Of a stretch of 64,000 bases of DNA, positions 48,074 to 59,294 are shown piece after piece. Each line of letters begins with the position of its first letter. The first letter of the stretch is position 1. The notes below the pieces were generated by a model. That model searched no databases. It had not been told where the DNA came from and was given only the letters and a program-made list of their open reading frames with translations. Origin of the DNA: Sporopachydermia quercuum (taxonomy: Eukaryota > Ascomycota > Sporopachydermiomycetes > Sporopachydermiales > Sporopachydermiaceae); NCBI GenBank assembly GCA_001599295.1, contig BCGN01000003.1:349148-413147 (forward strand). Reading direction: 5' to 3'. The translations under genes and the position numbers were made by a program.

Positions 48074-50152
48074 ATGAAGTAGAACAGAACTGAAAACACT
48101 AAATGTGTGATAACCATGATTTATCGTTGACTTTAAATGGTAATAAGTATGCTATATATTAATTTTTGACATCGGACTTGATGTTACTTATTAGTAGACT
48201 TATGACATGTTCTTTAGTATGTTTTCAGCTGTTTCTGATAACGATTTCTTAAAATCTAGTTTTCCCATGCTGTTTGTAAACCATGAAGCAACTTTACAGT
48301 TATCTAACTTAGGGCACTGGTCATTGAGCCTCGAGATAACGAAGTGCTGAACAGAACTTGATAATCTGCTTTCAGTTCACCACTTGGAATAATGTTTCAT
48401 ATTAAGCCAGATGATCAGCTGGAGCATGAATTAAAATAACGGGCGGACAATTAGTGGTAAGGAGGACTTTTTGAAAGATTTGTGATAAGAAGCTAGAAGT
48501 TTGTTAGATAGTATTGGGGGTGNGGAATGTAAGTCGAATTATTGANAAAGATGGGCTATGAATTATGAATATTTTAGATACCAGATGTTGGATATTAGAT
48601 AAGAGTGAACAAATGATAACGTATTCTTCGATCACCAAAACAATTTAAAAACAATTTATCACCTCAATATATATTACAATTACTCTACCAGATAATTGCT
48701 AAATCTCTCCTATTGTTCTCAATGCTTATCTTAGGTATACATTTTTCGAACCTGGAAATCTCCGAGAAGCATCAGCTAGTGGATGAGTCACATTTCAGTG
48801 TAAATAACGTAACCTTTGTTCATGTCTCGGTTCCCATTTCCCATTGATATTATTATTTCTATATTTGGTTTTACTTAGAAAAATTGTTCTTCCAGTAGAG
48901 TACTTGTTGATAGATAATTAACCAAATCCCGGGATGCTTCTGCAACTACTAAGTATACTACATGGAGATACGTGCTTCGGCTCATAATCAATTGATTGAT
49001 TGAGATAATTCAAACATTAGTTAGTTGAATGCTTCTCCATGATTCTAATGAATTGAATACTTAATCAATACCAAAATCGTCGAGCGACAGAATAGCCGAA
49101 AAGAAAGTTTCGAGGACGTAAGTTTGTTTACATATCTAGTTTCAAACTCTATTAAACGAAAATTTTATTATGGATTTAAGAAAGATTACTTAGTCCGATG
49201 ACTGTTCTTGAGAACAAATCAAATACAATAACGATGGTTATTATTAAATGGGAAGAAAAGGACGTAAGAATTTATAATTTATTACTTATTATTTGGTAAG
49301 AAGAGCTAAAATAGAAGAAAGCGCGAGGCAAGCTCAGTCTGAAGATATGACTGATCCGAGAAAACAAAGCAAGCCAAGCAACAAACATCCCTGATTTCAA
49401 GAATAGAAGTGGAGAATCTTTTCAAAGCTAAAAGGATTCTCGAACTTCAGAGAATAATTTTTCTTCTCTATAAAGCTTTAGCTTATATTGGTTATTTATG
49501 GTTGGATTGGTGGTTTAATTATATTCATGTCCTCACAATGACCTTTTATAATACCAAGTAAACTAAGTCATTAACCATGTGAAAAGTATTGTTAACAGCA
49601 CTTTCCTTGTGTATTTCCCATATAGTATGTTATTTGATAACCTGCTTACTATAATAACTATATATGAATAGGTTTATCGTCAAGGAGGCTTTCTGTTTCA
49701 CAACTCATCATATATTATTCAGTTATCATCGTTTTGGATAGAGTATAAAAATTATCGCTAAGTTATAACTTTTATCTTCCTGAACTATCAAACTCAATTC
49801 AAAACGTTAACCTTATTAGGACAGCTTAAAGAAGTTTTCTCAAAATGTCAGGTATCTCATCTAGGAAGTCNTAAGGTTTCTATTTATCTTTGATACAAGA
49901 TAAAATGTGAAATAAGATTCATCTTGAATGAATGTATCTCGGAGACAGGCACGATGTGAAAATTTTTACTGTAGATGAGAAGTTTTTTGAGGTTGATGTT
50001 GAAAAGGGTCAATTTTGTACAAAAAGTCAATGAGTCAACAAGCTCAATGAGGTGTTCTCAACTTCTGGCAGATTATTGCAAATAATGAACAGTATTGGAA
50101 ATGTCATCTGTAGTTTTGGTCTTAGTCATAGTGAAAAGATTTGTTCGCTGAC

Positions 50153-50376
50153 ATGTCATCTCTAGAGAAGATATTCTCAGTGAGTCAAAGGTATCTAATA
50201 TATAATATGTAAGTGTTGTAAATTTTCTTTAAATGATATTGGTGATTCAGTAGCCTTCTGTACTCGAACTAAATGATATTATATTAACTTTCATTGATAG
50301 GTATCCTTTGTATTCAAGAAAAATGCCAATAAATCAATTACCAACCAACTTTCAGCAGTCAGGAACATTGTCCTGA
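50153..50376 (+). CDS. Candidate 43-residue spliced micro-ORF
   Basis: ATG at 50153, exon 1 to 50208, GTAAGT donor at 50209, branch-like ATTAAC 13 bases before the TTGATAG acceptor, exon 2 at 50301-50376. Joined, it reads MSSLEKIFSVSQRYLIYN, then MYPLYSRKMPINQLPTNF, then a short Ser/Gly tail. The splice signals match those of the confirmed introns here and the 92-bp length is typical. The product is not recognised. It could be chance, or an upstream ORF and intron in the leader of the Ecl1-like gene. Confidence 0.25.
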
Positions 50377-50405
50377 CAATCTTATGTCACCAACATATGT
50401 GACAT
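50358..50405. repeat. Two tandem perfect hairpins
   Basis: GTCAGGA-6-TCCTGAC (50358-50377) is followed by ATGTCAC-8-GTGACAT (50384-50405). Each has a perfect 7-bp stem. Confidence 0.75.
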
Positions 50406-50766
50406 GATAACGAACTAGTTTTAGTCCCTATTGATACAAACTTTATCTCAGCCTGCAGAAGTGAAAATTTGACTGATCATCAAACAATACCATTCATCAT
50501 TGTCCTATCATGGTTATTCTTTCAAAGATTTCTTCAGAAAGAACCCTAATGACTGAAGATTTATTCATTAGTTGAATATCGCTCGTGAGAATCAGTCACT
50601 TTTTATGGGATTTTCGAGTCAAACTCATTCTCATCGAACATACAGTACTTACGATTTTCACTCATACTTGAAACCCCCGTTTGACGTTGATATCATTCTA
50701 CCAAAGTGGTGATCATAAATTCTTACAAACCAGCAAAAAAGCCTGAATTTTCGTGTCCAAATCAAA

Positions 50767-51705
50767 ATGACGCAGAACGTTGATCACGATCTACCGTTCT
50801 TATCATACTGTATAGTCTGTGATAAACAACTGGAGATATTGAATACCAAAAAAGATATCGAACAACTAAAACAAGNCAAAGCATTTGACATCACATTATA
50901 CTGCTCTGATGATTGTTCTGCCCAAGATAGAGAGCTTGACTCAATGAGAGACTCCATATTCTCGTTATCTGAAATGCAGTTTACNTTACTTGATAGAGAT
51001 TCAGATCTGGAAAGGACTTCGGGAGTGTATGATTTCGAAGATGAAGATATTTATATGGACTCGCGAATATCTAAAGTGAACATGTCAGAAACAAAATCAT
51101 TTCCAATTCCTTTGTTAAGTCCAACANTGCCATATTTAGGAGATTCATCTTCAGTGCCCAATTTCAAGTCATACTCATTTCAAAATACGTTCGCCAGTTC
51201 AGCATACAGATATCCCAATCCAGGTTATTGCACCATTCATCAGCATACACATCATGCATCATCATCAAGTATATCACTGCATCCAAAGTCAGAAAACGCA
51301 TCTCCCAAATCAACAGCATTCGACAAACTTCAATCTCTACCGGCGTTGAATTTGAGAAAGTATTCAATTGCAACTAATCAAACTCAGACACTGTCCTCCA
51401 GGAGGACATCGGAAGCATACTTAGAATCATCTACNGTTTATCACAAGACATTTAGAAAGAACTCTCGAGAAACATCTCAAGCTCCTTTACTATCAAAAAA
51501 TGAATCGACACACATAGGTTTGGAAATACGACACGATTCCGCAACATCAAGCTCAAGTTTCAACTCTGAATTAAGCCCTCCAGTTTCACTTTCAATAGGT
51601 TCAGCTTCCCGCTCAGTGATTCCTAGCATATCATCAATCAATCAATGGAGTGCCAAAGCTCCTGTTACCCCAAAAAGTTATAACTGTTTGAACTCTCTTA
51701 ATTGA
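50767..51705 (+). CDS. Ecl1-type zinc-binding protein
   Basis: 312 residues. The N-terminus carries the Ecl1/2/3 (extender of chronological lifespan) zinc signature: SYCIVCDKQLEI with a first CxxC, and TLYCSDDCSAQD with a second CxxxC about 35 residues later. In S. pombe such proteins prolong chronological lifespan and act in sulphur, zinc and nutrient responses. The rest is Ser-rich and probably disordered (SSRRTSEAYLESS, SATSSSSFNSELSPPVSLSI), with many potential phosphorylation sites. Four ambiguous bases lie in the gene, mostly at silent positions. No intron. The long 5' region suggests complex regulation. S. pombe Ecl proteins are only about 80-90 residues, so this is a larger yeast relative. 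Confidence 0.7.
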   Translation: MTQNVDHDLPFLSYCIVCDKQLEILNTKKDIEQLKQXKAFDITLYCSDDCSAQDRELDSMRDSIFSLSEMQFXLLDRDSDLERTSGVYDFEDEDIYMDSRISKVNMSETKSFPIPLLSPTXPYLGDSSSVPNFKSYSFQNTFASSAYRYPNPGYCTIHQHTHHASSSSISLHPKSENASPKSTAFDKLQSLPALNLRKYSIATNQTQTLSSRRTSEAYLESSXVYHKTFRKNSRETSQAPLLSKNESTHIGLEIRHDSATSSSSFNSELSPPVSLSIGSASRSVIPSISSINQWSAKAPVTPKSYNCLNSLN

Positions 51706-53273
51706 ATACTGGGTTCCAATCGAAGAGATCCTTTGTATAATATTTACTCATCACATACGAGATACGTGATTTATGATTTAAACTTGCATTAAAAAACTGA
51801 ATGCATATTTTTCCTAATTTCTTATACTTAAAGATTTATATTCAGAATGGGATACTACGATAAGATACCAACTGCCGTTCTACTTTCGATTTCAGATCAA
51901 CGAATTGATCCGTCGAATTGAACATAGCGTTATTTTCAAACTATTGCGAAATCAATTTGATGCCCCAGTTCTTAAGTTCTCTGAAACACAATACAAAAAG
52001 GTTTAACTAAGTCAGTCTAACTATGCGGGTGTGATTGAAAACTGAGACGCCTGATAGTATGAAGGGCTACTGTATTCCTTCACTTCCCTTGCTTTTTTCA
52101 AACGTAAGACTATATACAATACAATGCAATGCATCTTTCTACATCGTTTTAAAATACATTTTCGAATAGGTTGTTCTTACGCATCACATATTTGCTATCT
52201 CAATCACTTCTTTTCGTGCTTTGACGTAATGTGTAGCTAGAAGCTACAACCAATTTAGCGTAGTCAACGTTCCAGAATATTTAGGATCTTAACCTTATTC
52301 CAAGGATGAANCATAAGGAGACCTTAGAGACGTCTTAGATTGGAACTTTCACGTGAAAGTTCGCAACGGTATGGCCACTTTTCTTTCTACGCTCGACTAC
52401 TTTCTATTTCACTAAGTTATATATTGGCTTAATAAATCCTTTCTAAACTATAAATAATCTGATGATTAAGAGCAATGCAAATGAAAACTTTTTTAATCAC
52501 AGTAAAGGAATGATAAAGATTGCTAAGCGACATTGAAAAATTCAGATTGAAATGTGGAGATGTAACAGCGGGGATACGGATAAGAAGATTCCCAAAAAAC
52601 TTGGGAAAGGGAAAGTGAGATCGGGTTTAAATACTAATTACATGTACGTAACATTTACTCTTTTGGTTTGACTATTTCCTCAGTAGATATCGTCCGAACT
52701 TTTACCGTGGGGTTTCAGACCCTACGGGTTATTCCAAAATGATGGTTTTACAACTACTATGCGTGATAAAGTTGGGACTCGGATTAATTATTGATCATAC
52801 AGATCCTTTTGTACATTTTCTCTTTCGGAAACTTGCCCAAATTTAAATTAAACATATTAGCCTTACCCGGGTATTCATCCTTTTTGAGATATTTTGTAGG
52901 GATCTTAGCTTCATTCGTGGGGCGACTAAGTTTCCCATCGCTTTCCAAAACCATTAAAGGAAAGGAAGCCACTCGGAACCGGATATAAGTTGAGCACTAA
53001 AGGAAGATAACTATAACGGTAATCTAATAGTTTAATAATTTAGAATAAAAGGAAACCGATCCCCAGATTACGGTATTTCTTTTAGTTCTGTAAAATATGG
53101 GGAACATGGGGATGGGAATGAGAGAATGAAGGATAATCATTGAGAAGTCCAAAAAGCATGGAACATAAGTATTAGATTCAGATTTACTGCATAATAGTGA
53201 TCTATCTTACATTCAAGGTAAAAGAAGAAGAAATAATTAGCATCATCAATATCGAACAAGCTCAAACATCGGA
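51706..53273. other. Intergenic region with a patch of unusual composition
   Basis: 1.57 kb. Around 52680-53000 the DNA is richer in G+C blocks (ACCGTGGGGTTTC, CCTTACCCGGG, GTGGGGCGAC) than its surroundings and is open on both strands (52784-52972 minus, 52791-52988 plus). Neither frame is recognised. One ambiguous base at 52312. Confidence 0.4.
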
Positions 53274-53555
53274 ATGACTGCTGTTGAATGTCTAATACAT
53301 CATAACTTGGGTGACCGCTCACTCAGTTCTAGCAATGATAGTCTAGTGTATATAAATATGAATATGAACATGAGCATGAATCTGCAACTTGGTGATAGTA
53401 CAAGAGCTGGTACTACTACACCAACGTATTCTGAAAGTCAAAGAATAACTTTCGATTCTCAAGTTAACTTTGGTGATATGCTATTGGCAGCGATGGAAAA
53501 AGCTGAAATGGAAAGATTGAATGACGATCTTCGCGAGATTGAACTGAAGATATGA
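53274..53555 (+). CDS. Hypothetical 93-residue protein
   Basis: ATG frame of 93 codons. Not recognised. It contains a low-complexity INMNMNMSMNLQLG segment encoded by an AATATGAA-type repeat and a charged C-terminal helix MLLAAMEKAEMERLNDDLRE. That amphipathic helix gives it a more protein-like look than random frames nearby. It could be a small regulatory protein or chance. Confidence 0.35.
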   Translation: MTAVECLIHHNLGDRSLSSSNDSLVYINMNMNMSMNLQLGDSTRAGTTTPTYSESQRITFDSQVNFGDMLLAAMEKAEMERLNDDLREIELKI

Positions 53556-53974
53556 ACTCTGATCAATAACAAAATGGAGGCAGAAAGAAATGAAATGAAT
53601 CGACCCAATTGATTCTTTTCTGGCATTTGATTGTAATAAATTGGGTCTGTATCGTTCAAGGTTTACTAAAGCGTTATTATCTTCTTATTTTCTTATTGTT
53701 GTATTTGTTTTGGCTATTATTAATTTGCATTATTGAACTGTGCTGCATTGCAAAGAGGAAAAAGGGGAAAGCCTATTAGGGCTAGGAAAATTTGTCTAAT
53801 TTTTTTTTTTTTGTTTTTGATTGGTTGTTTGAATGGTTGTTTGATTGTTTATATCTTGTATTATATAATGGGATTATTTTTGTTCTAATGAATTTGTATA
53901 TTTTTATGTTCTATTAAATTTTATAGCAGAGTTGTAGTGAAAGTCGATAAATAAGAGAGTAGTAGAATTCATTG

Positions 53975-54304
53975 CTATGATGATGTATGAATATGTGTAG
54001 TAGGGTCGGTAGGGTTGATAATTTTATCGTTCAGTGAAATGAAAGAATAATATAAAGCATAGTGGACAAAATAGAATAGACGATAGCTACTTCGAAGCTT
54101 ATTATGGAATCCATATGAATTATAAGTTTGATCGGTAATACCAAATAGTTCTTGTATGAATGTACTCAATATAGAAATATAGTAAATGCCACTGAATAGA
54201 AGTTTCATGATCGCTTTTAATGTTTTATCGACAACGCTTGTTTTGAACCTCAAACAGTCGATTTTCTCATTTGTCTCTGACAGGTAAAGTACTGTAAATG
54301 TCAT
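53975..54304 (-). CDS. Doubtful 109-codon ORF
   Basis: ATG frame starting MTFTVLYLSETNEKIDCLRF and ending THIHTSS. No recognised domain. It is rich in Tyr, Phe, Ile and Leu as expected from AT-rich noise. Listed because it is the longest ATG-initiated frame in this gap; more likely spurious than real. Confidence 0.15.
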   Translation of the reverse strand: MTFTVLYLSETNEKIDCLRFKTSVVDKTLKAIMKLLFSGIYYISILSTFIQELFGITDQTYNSYGFHNKLRSSYRLFYFVHYALYYSFISLNDKIINPTDPTTHIHTSS

Positions 54305-55250
54305 TAAATAGAATAGCTATAGTGCTATATATTGATAAATTATCAATAAAGCTTGTCTACTTATCACACATTTGTTGTTTTGCGGAGTTGAAGATTTAAT
54401 CTGGATAGAAAATTCAATTTCTTTCAGGTATTACTGAAATCCTCTTCAACTAACAGGTAGTGACGATACCATTCGTTATCTATACTACATCTGATAATGC
54501 TTTATTATGGGGTTGGCACAATTAGCGAAAAGTTATCCCAATCAACTGAGACACTTTTGTTGGAGAATCTATGGTCATTTTCTTTCTTCAGAAAGTGTAC
54601 AAATGCCTGATTTTCTGGTCCGATAATAGTCTAAACGCCAGTGATATAGATTTGTTCAAAGGCTTGAAATTCAGATTGCACTATTCACTTCAAATGCTCT
54701 ANCTCTAAAAAATAAGAAAGGAATTGGTATGATGCGTCCATCTCAGGCTTATTGATTCCACACATAGCGAAAAGAACAAAAGTCAGGACCATTGATGAAT
54801 GAACACAGCCACGTTCTGCGCAAAGTAAAATTAGATAATAATCCTAGTGATCATTCTCTAAGTGGTTCACAATTTAAGGCAACTGTAGCTTGACCTGATA
54901 AAATGTCGGTCGAAAATAGAATATATTGGTTATTCACCTTCTCCACGAACATGACATCAGTTCTATCTATATGTCCATTCAATAATCATACCAGAATAAT
55001 CTCAAAATACTACTATTAACAATAGTTAAGTCAAATCATCCTTGTTACTAACAAGACTCTGATAGGCGGAAGCTCAATGATTGATGATGACAATTGTACC
55101 TCCTCTTTTTTTATGTATGTTTTATGTATTTTTTATTTTTTATTTATTTTTTTAAGTTTATTTTCATTTCATTTCTTCCCTCCCCTGTCTCATAACAGAC
55201 GATATAAAATGATCGCAGTCTAGGTCCTCATTGGGTTTCTAAGCAACTGC

Positions 55251-55257
55251 TTAGTAA
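55251..55257 (-). promoter_or_regulatory. Yap1-type site upstream of SRX1
   Basis: TTAGTAA on the plus strand (TTACTAA on the minus) sits 341 bp upstream of the SRX1 ATG and is followed by AGGGG, a stress-response-type pentamer. SRX1 is a known Yap1/Skn7 target in S. cerevisiae, so the site is plausible, but it was not tested. Confidence 0.35.
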
Positions 55258-55597
55258 GGGGATGGGATGGGACATAATGAATGATGGATGACGATCAAAT
55301 TATGTCACAGAAGAATTTCGAAATAACTTGTAGATCATAAAAATGAATATATAAAGACATTATGGATAACGGTAAATATGAGGGTAAACTCAGTAGTCTG
55401 TTGACTAGATTCAATTGGAAGTTTGCTGGTTTCACCCTGATTTCAGAGATAGTGTTAGCNAATAGACGGAACCAACAACACAACTCAACTCGTACGTTTG
55501 AGCTGGCTTAGGCTTCATCTATCCATCGCAACAATCAACTGGAATAAACTCGAAAAAGGGAACGGCAAGGAAAAGATAAGAGAAACTCAGAATCAAA

Positions 55598-55984
55598 ATG
55601 TCAATTCAAACAGGGTCATTGAACAGAATTCATTGGATTCCGTTAGCGGAAATCAAAAGACCAATTCCTCCTGTGCTTGATTCATGCAAAATAGATACTA
55701 TGATAGGTACAATCAATAATTCAAGGCAGAATAGTAAAACTGAACCAGTCTCATATTCTGATAATACAACAGAAATGTCTCATATCGATACAGGACTACC
55801 TCCAATTGATGTTTTGTATTTGAAAGATCAAGGAAAGGTTTATTACTTTGGTTTTGGCGGTTGTCATAGATTTCAAGCTTATGAACGGTCGGGTGAAACT
55901 TACGTCAAATGCAAACTTGTACCTTGTACTAAGAAACAGTTGAGCTTGTATTTGGGAAGTAGTGTTGAGAATTTCTTCGAATAA
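55598..55984 (+). CDS. SRX1: Sulfiredoxin
   Basis: 128 residues (S. cerevisiae 127). ATP-dependent reductase that repairs the sulfinic form of 2-Cys peroxiredoxins after peroxide stress. Signature blocks are WIPLAEIKRPIPPVLDSCKI near the N-terminus, TGLPPIDVLYLKDQGK, the catalytic motif YYFGFGGCHRFQAYER (Cys in GGCHR, binding ATP phosphate with the following His/Arg), and SLYLGSSVENFF at the C-terminus. Single exon with the first ATG in the frame. A frame at 55498-55680 overlaps it in another phase and is spurious. Confidence 0.96.
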   Translation: MSIQTGSLNRIHWIPLAEIKRPIPPVLDSCKIDTMIGTINNSRQNSKTEPVSYSDNTTEMSHIDTGLPPIDVLYLKDQGKVYYFGFGGCHRFQAYERSGETYVKCKLVPCTKKQLSLYLGSSVENFFE

Positions 55985-57313
55985 TTGGCATCCAATCTTT
56001 TTAATAAAATTCCTTCTATGTACTGCATTATACTATTTGTATCATCAACAGATATTTGATGTAAAGCTTACGTCTTAATTCAGGGGTTGATTATTTTTCA
56101 TAATCAAGAATCTCCCTGATATATGTATCGCGCGAAGGGACTCGGACCGATTTCGGCTATTAAAAATACATCTCATAATTTGAGTGAATTGAGAAACACT
56201 AAGTATCCCTTGGAAATAGTGAATTCTCGAGAAAATTCGTATACTAATGGTATGCGTTAAAGTATGGGTTATACTGTTTTTAGTTCAGGAAAACCGTTAA
56301 ATTCTAACATGCTAATGTGCCATGGCACATTAGAAAAAACATTTCTTCTTGTGAAAAGTCTCATCAGCCATTCTTAGAAAGCTTCTGCCTTCTGTCATTT
56401 ACAAAGGCTAAGGAAAGTCAAAGAAAACAACTCGCAACCATCATCTACAAATACATTATTTGCAATCTCACAGGTTTTTAAATAATTGATTTGTCCTTAT
56501 TATATCCTTAGTTTTTATACCTCAATGACTATCTTCCTTCTCCCCGAATCCTATACCGGACTCTCGGCAAATCTATAAAGATCTGGGGTTACCTTCCAGG
56601 TAAAAATCTCATAATTTGTCATGCAAAAGACACATAGTTGTTCCCACACTAATTTGAGCAAATGGCTGCATATTAGTGCATCGAAACCAAGACAATTTGG
56701 ACATTTACCCCTAATTGAAACAATTCAATTAAGACATGAATGCAAATGATATGATCTTGTCATGACCTAAAACTCATTTATTACTTCATCTCGTACCCCA
56801 ATAGATAAAAAAAAAGTAGCAGCTTGGAGCTCTAGCAGTTTTAAAATCATAAATAATAAATACTATTTAAAGCACGTATTAATAATTTTTCTAATACATT
56901 GTAAGGTGTCCTCGTCAATTAAATATCTCAAATCAAACTAAATAAAATTATCACAAGTTTTGCTTCCGGTTTAACCCAATACTCACATAGTACCCCATCA
57001 CATCTCCGTCTGTCTGTCACATGTCTGACAATTTAACCTCAATGTCCTACCAATCCCTCAGACGTCACGGAAAACGTTGGAAGAACCTAATTTAAATCGC
57101 TAACATTCAACGTCCAACCATTCAATTCCTATCAGTTTCTTCAGTTTTCACACTTTCTTTCTCCTTGTCTTTGTCATTTATTTAATAGCTTCTTCGCTGT
57201 ATTTCATTATATTATCCTTTTTGCACTTTGAATTATAGCATAATTGCTTACTACTAGTTTTAGTAATATATAGTACCATAACTAACAATCAAACAATTGT
57301 ACAATTGAACAAA
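55985..57313. other. Intergenic region upstream of MDH1
   Basis: 1.3 kb, AT-rich, with an A-tract at 56806-56815 and pyrimidine-rich leader sequence before MDH1. No gene or strong repeat found. Confidence 0.5.
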
Positions 57314-58333
57314 ATGTCTTTCCGTTTCGGTTTCCAAAAGATCCAAGCTAGATCATTCTCTGCTTCATCAAAGAGCTTGTCAAAGGTTACAGTTCTTGGT
57401 GCTAACGGTGGTATTGGTCAACCATTGTCCTTGTTATTGAAATTGAACCCTAAGGTTACTGAACTCTCTCTTTACGATTTGAGAGGAGCTCCTGGTGTTG
57501 CCGCCGATGTTTCACATATCCCAACTCACTCAACTGTTAAGGGATTCTTACCAGATAACGAAGGATTAAAGAACGCTTTAGATGGAACAGATGTTGTTTT
57601 GATCCCTGCTGGTGTTCCTAGAAAGCCAGGTATGACCAGAGACGATTTGTTCAACACAAATGCCTCAATTGTCCGTGATTTGGCTAAAGCNGTTGCTGAC
57701 TACGCTCCTAAGGCTGCCGTTTTGATCATCTCAAACCCTGTCAACTCAACAGTTCCTATTGTTGCTGAAGTTTTCAAGTCCAAGGGAGTTTACAACCCGA
57801 AGAAGCTTTTTGGTGTCACCACTCTTGATGTTTTGAGAGCTTCAAGATTTATCTCTGAAATTAAGGGAACCGACCCTACTCAAGAACCTGTCACTGTTGT
57901 TGGTGGTCACTCTGGTGTTACCATCGTTCCTTTAATTTCTCAATCTAAGCACAAGGATATTTCTGGTGAGACCTTGGATAAGTTGACCCACAGAATCCAA
58001 TTCGGTGGTGATGAAGTTGTCCAAGCTAAAGATGGTGCTGGATCTGCCACTTTATCTATGGCACAAGCTGGTGCTAGATTTGCCAATGCCGTTTTATCCG
58101 GTTTGAAGGGTGAAAAGGATGTCATTGAACCTACTTACATTGACTCTCCTTTATTCAAGTCCGAAGGTGTTGAGTTCTTCTCTTCTAAGGTCACTTTAGG
58201 ACCTGAAGGTGTTTCTAAGGTTCATGACCTTGGTGAAACTAGCGATTACGAAGATAAATTGATTGCTACTGCTAAGGAAACCTTGAAGAAGAATATTGCC
58301 AAGGGTGTTGATTTCGTTAAGAGCAACCCTTAA
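57314..58333 (+). CDS. MDH1: Mitochondrial malate dehydrogenase
   Basis: 339 residues. NAD-dependent malate/oxaloacetate interconversion in the TCA cycle. The N-terminus is a basic, Ser-rich presequence ([20 protein letters not shown]). The NAD loop is [20 protein letters not shown]. Other signatures are [40 protein letters not shown] (substrate Arg residues), [16 protein letters not shown], catalytic His in [15 protein letters not shown], and [21 protein letters not shown] mitochondrial rather than peroxisomal form is inferred from the presequence and the absence of a C-terminal SKL. Codon use is highly biased (strong expression). The one ambiguous base is a silent GCN. Confidence 0.97.
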   Translation: MSFRFGFQKIQARSFSASSKSLSKVTVLGANGGIGQPLSLLLKLNPKVTELSLYDLRGAPGVAADVSHIPTHSTVKGFLPDNEGLKNALDGTDVVLIPAGVPRKPGMTRDDLFNTNASIVRDLAKXVADYAPKAAVLIISNPVNSTVPIVAEVFKSKGVYNPKKLFGVTTLDVLRASRFISEIKGTDPTQEPVTVVGGHSGVTIVPLISQSKHKDISGETLDKLTHRIQFGGDEVVQAKDGAGSATLSMAQAGARFANAVLSGLKGEKDVIEPTYIDSPLFKSEGVEFFSSKVTLGPEGVSKVHDLGETSDYEDKLIATAKETLKKNIAKGVDFVKSNP

Positions 58334-59251
58334 TTTCAATGGTTCGATTTGATTGCTTTGTTTAGATTTGTTATTACAAATCGCAGCAAGTTATGAAATA
58401 ATCCTCCGTGTCATGTTCTTATGTTCAGTTATGTTATTTATTTATTTAGTTACTTAGTGACTTAATTAGTATACATGCTTTCTAGATTTCTGGTTGATTC
58501 AATTGAAGTTATACTTGTATCTAGATTAAAATCGTCGAATAACTGTAGGATTTGGTTTGTAGAATTTTAGTTGTTAATGCTCTTAATAGGCTCTGAATAA
58601 TTCACATTAGCGAAACACAAGAAGATGAGAAACCCATAGCTTTACAAAATCAACATCCCTTTTTGCCATTGGGCATGCTATTGCATCTAGACAACCGATA
58701 AGTCTCTATTTCAAATTATTGCTTGATTTCAGTCTCTGGCTTACTCCAACTACCTCCCAGATTGCAAGAGACTTCTCTTACCGCAGTACACCTAAAGTCT
58801 TAAAAGGATTGCTAATTCTCTGAATCCTCAAATTTTGGGACAAAATATATACCGAAATAAAAAATGGATAATAAGAAGGTCGTACATTATAAGTTCAATT
58901 CGGAAGTAATGGCAGCTGTAGAAAATTGTAGTGCTAATCACAGCCATTGAAATTTATCATGTGCTGTTTGTTTTATTGAACAAAGAAGCAACTAAGTTTT
59001 TCATCATCTATGGTCAGAAAGTATGGGATATCACAATTACTTAATGAAGAAATTACATTTCCTTTGCTTATCTTCTTGAAATGGAGAAACTATAATCCTT
59101 TCCTCATTTGTACTTTGAATTTATAGTTAATAACAAGAAGGAGAACTGAAGCTCGTTCTAACTCAATTGCTAATACCTTCCACTCATCAATCTTTTATTA
59201 GTGGTAGTTGTTNGGCCTTTGAATTGATCACTTACTTTATAGTATGTACTG

Positions 59252-59294
59252 CTATTTATGTCTTCACGAATTTAATTCATGAAGACATAGATAG
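59252..59294. repeat. 43-bp near-perfect palindrome
   Basis: Two 21-base arms around a single central T. Pairing fails at one C/A position and one T/G wobble. Core: TATGTCTTCA ... TGAAGACATA. Capable of forming a hairpin or cruciform. Confidence 0.85.

Larger units (their letters stand above)
48074..50766. other. Gene-poor 2.7-kb region with candidate small spliced ORFs
   Basis: Contains a gene-like start (TATAAAAA at about 49745, A-rich leader, ATG at 49845) that stops after 9 codons, a coding-like frame at 49950-50033, another at about 49290-49394, a candidate two-exon ORF at 50153-50376, and two tandem hairpins at 50358-50405. Ambiguous bases at 48523, 48546 and 49871. It may instead be a long structured leader or promoter for the gene at 50767. 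Confidence 0.4.
53556..55597. other. Gene-poor region upstream of SRX1
   Basis: 2 kb. Poly-T tracts lie at 53801-53812 and 55106-55160. A 109-codon minus-strand ATG frame is listed separately. A Yap1-type site is at 55251. Ambiguous bases at 54702 and 55460. Nothing else recognised. Confidence 0.45.
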
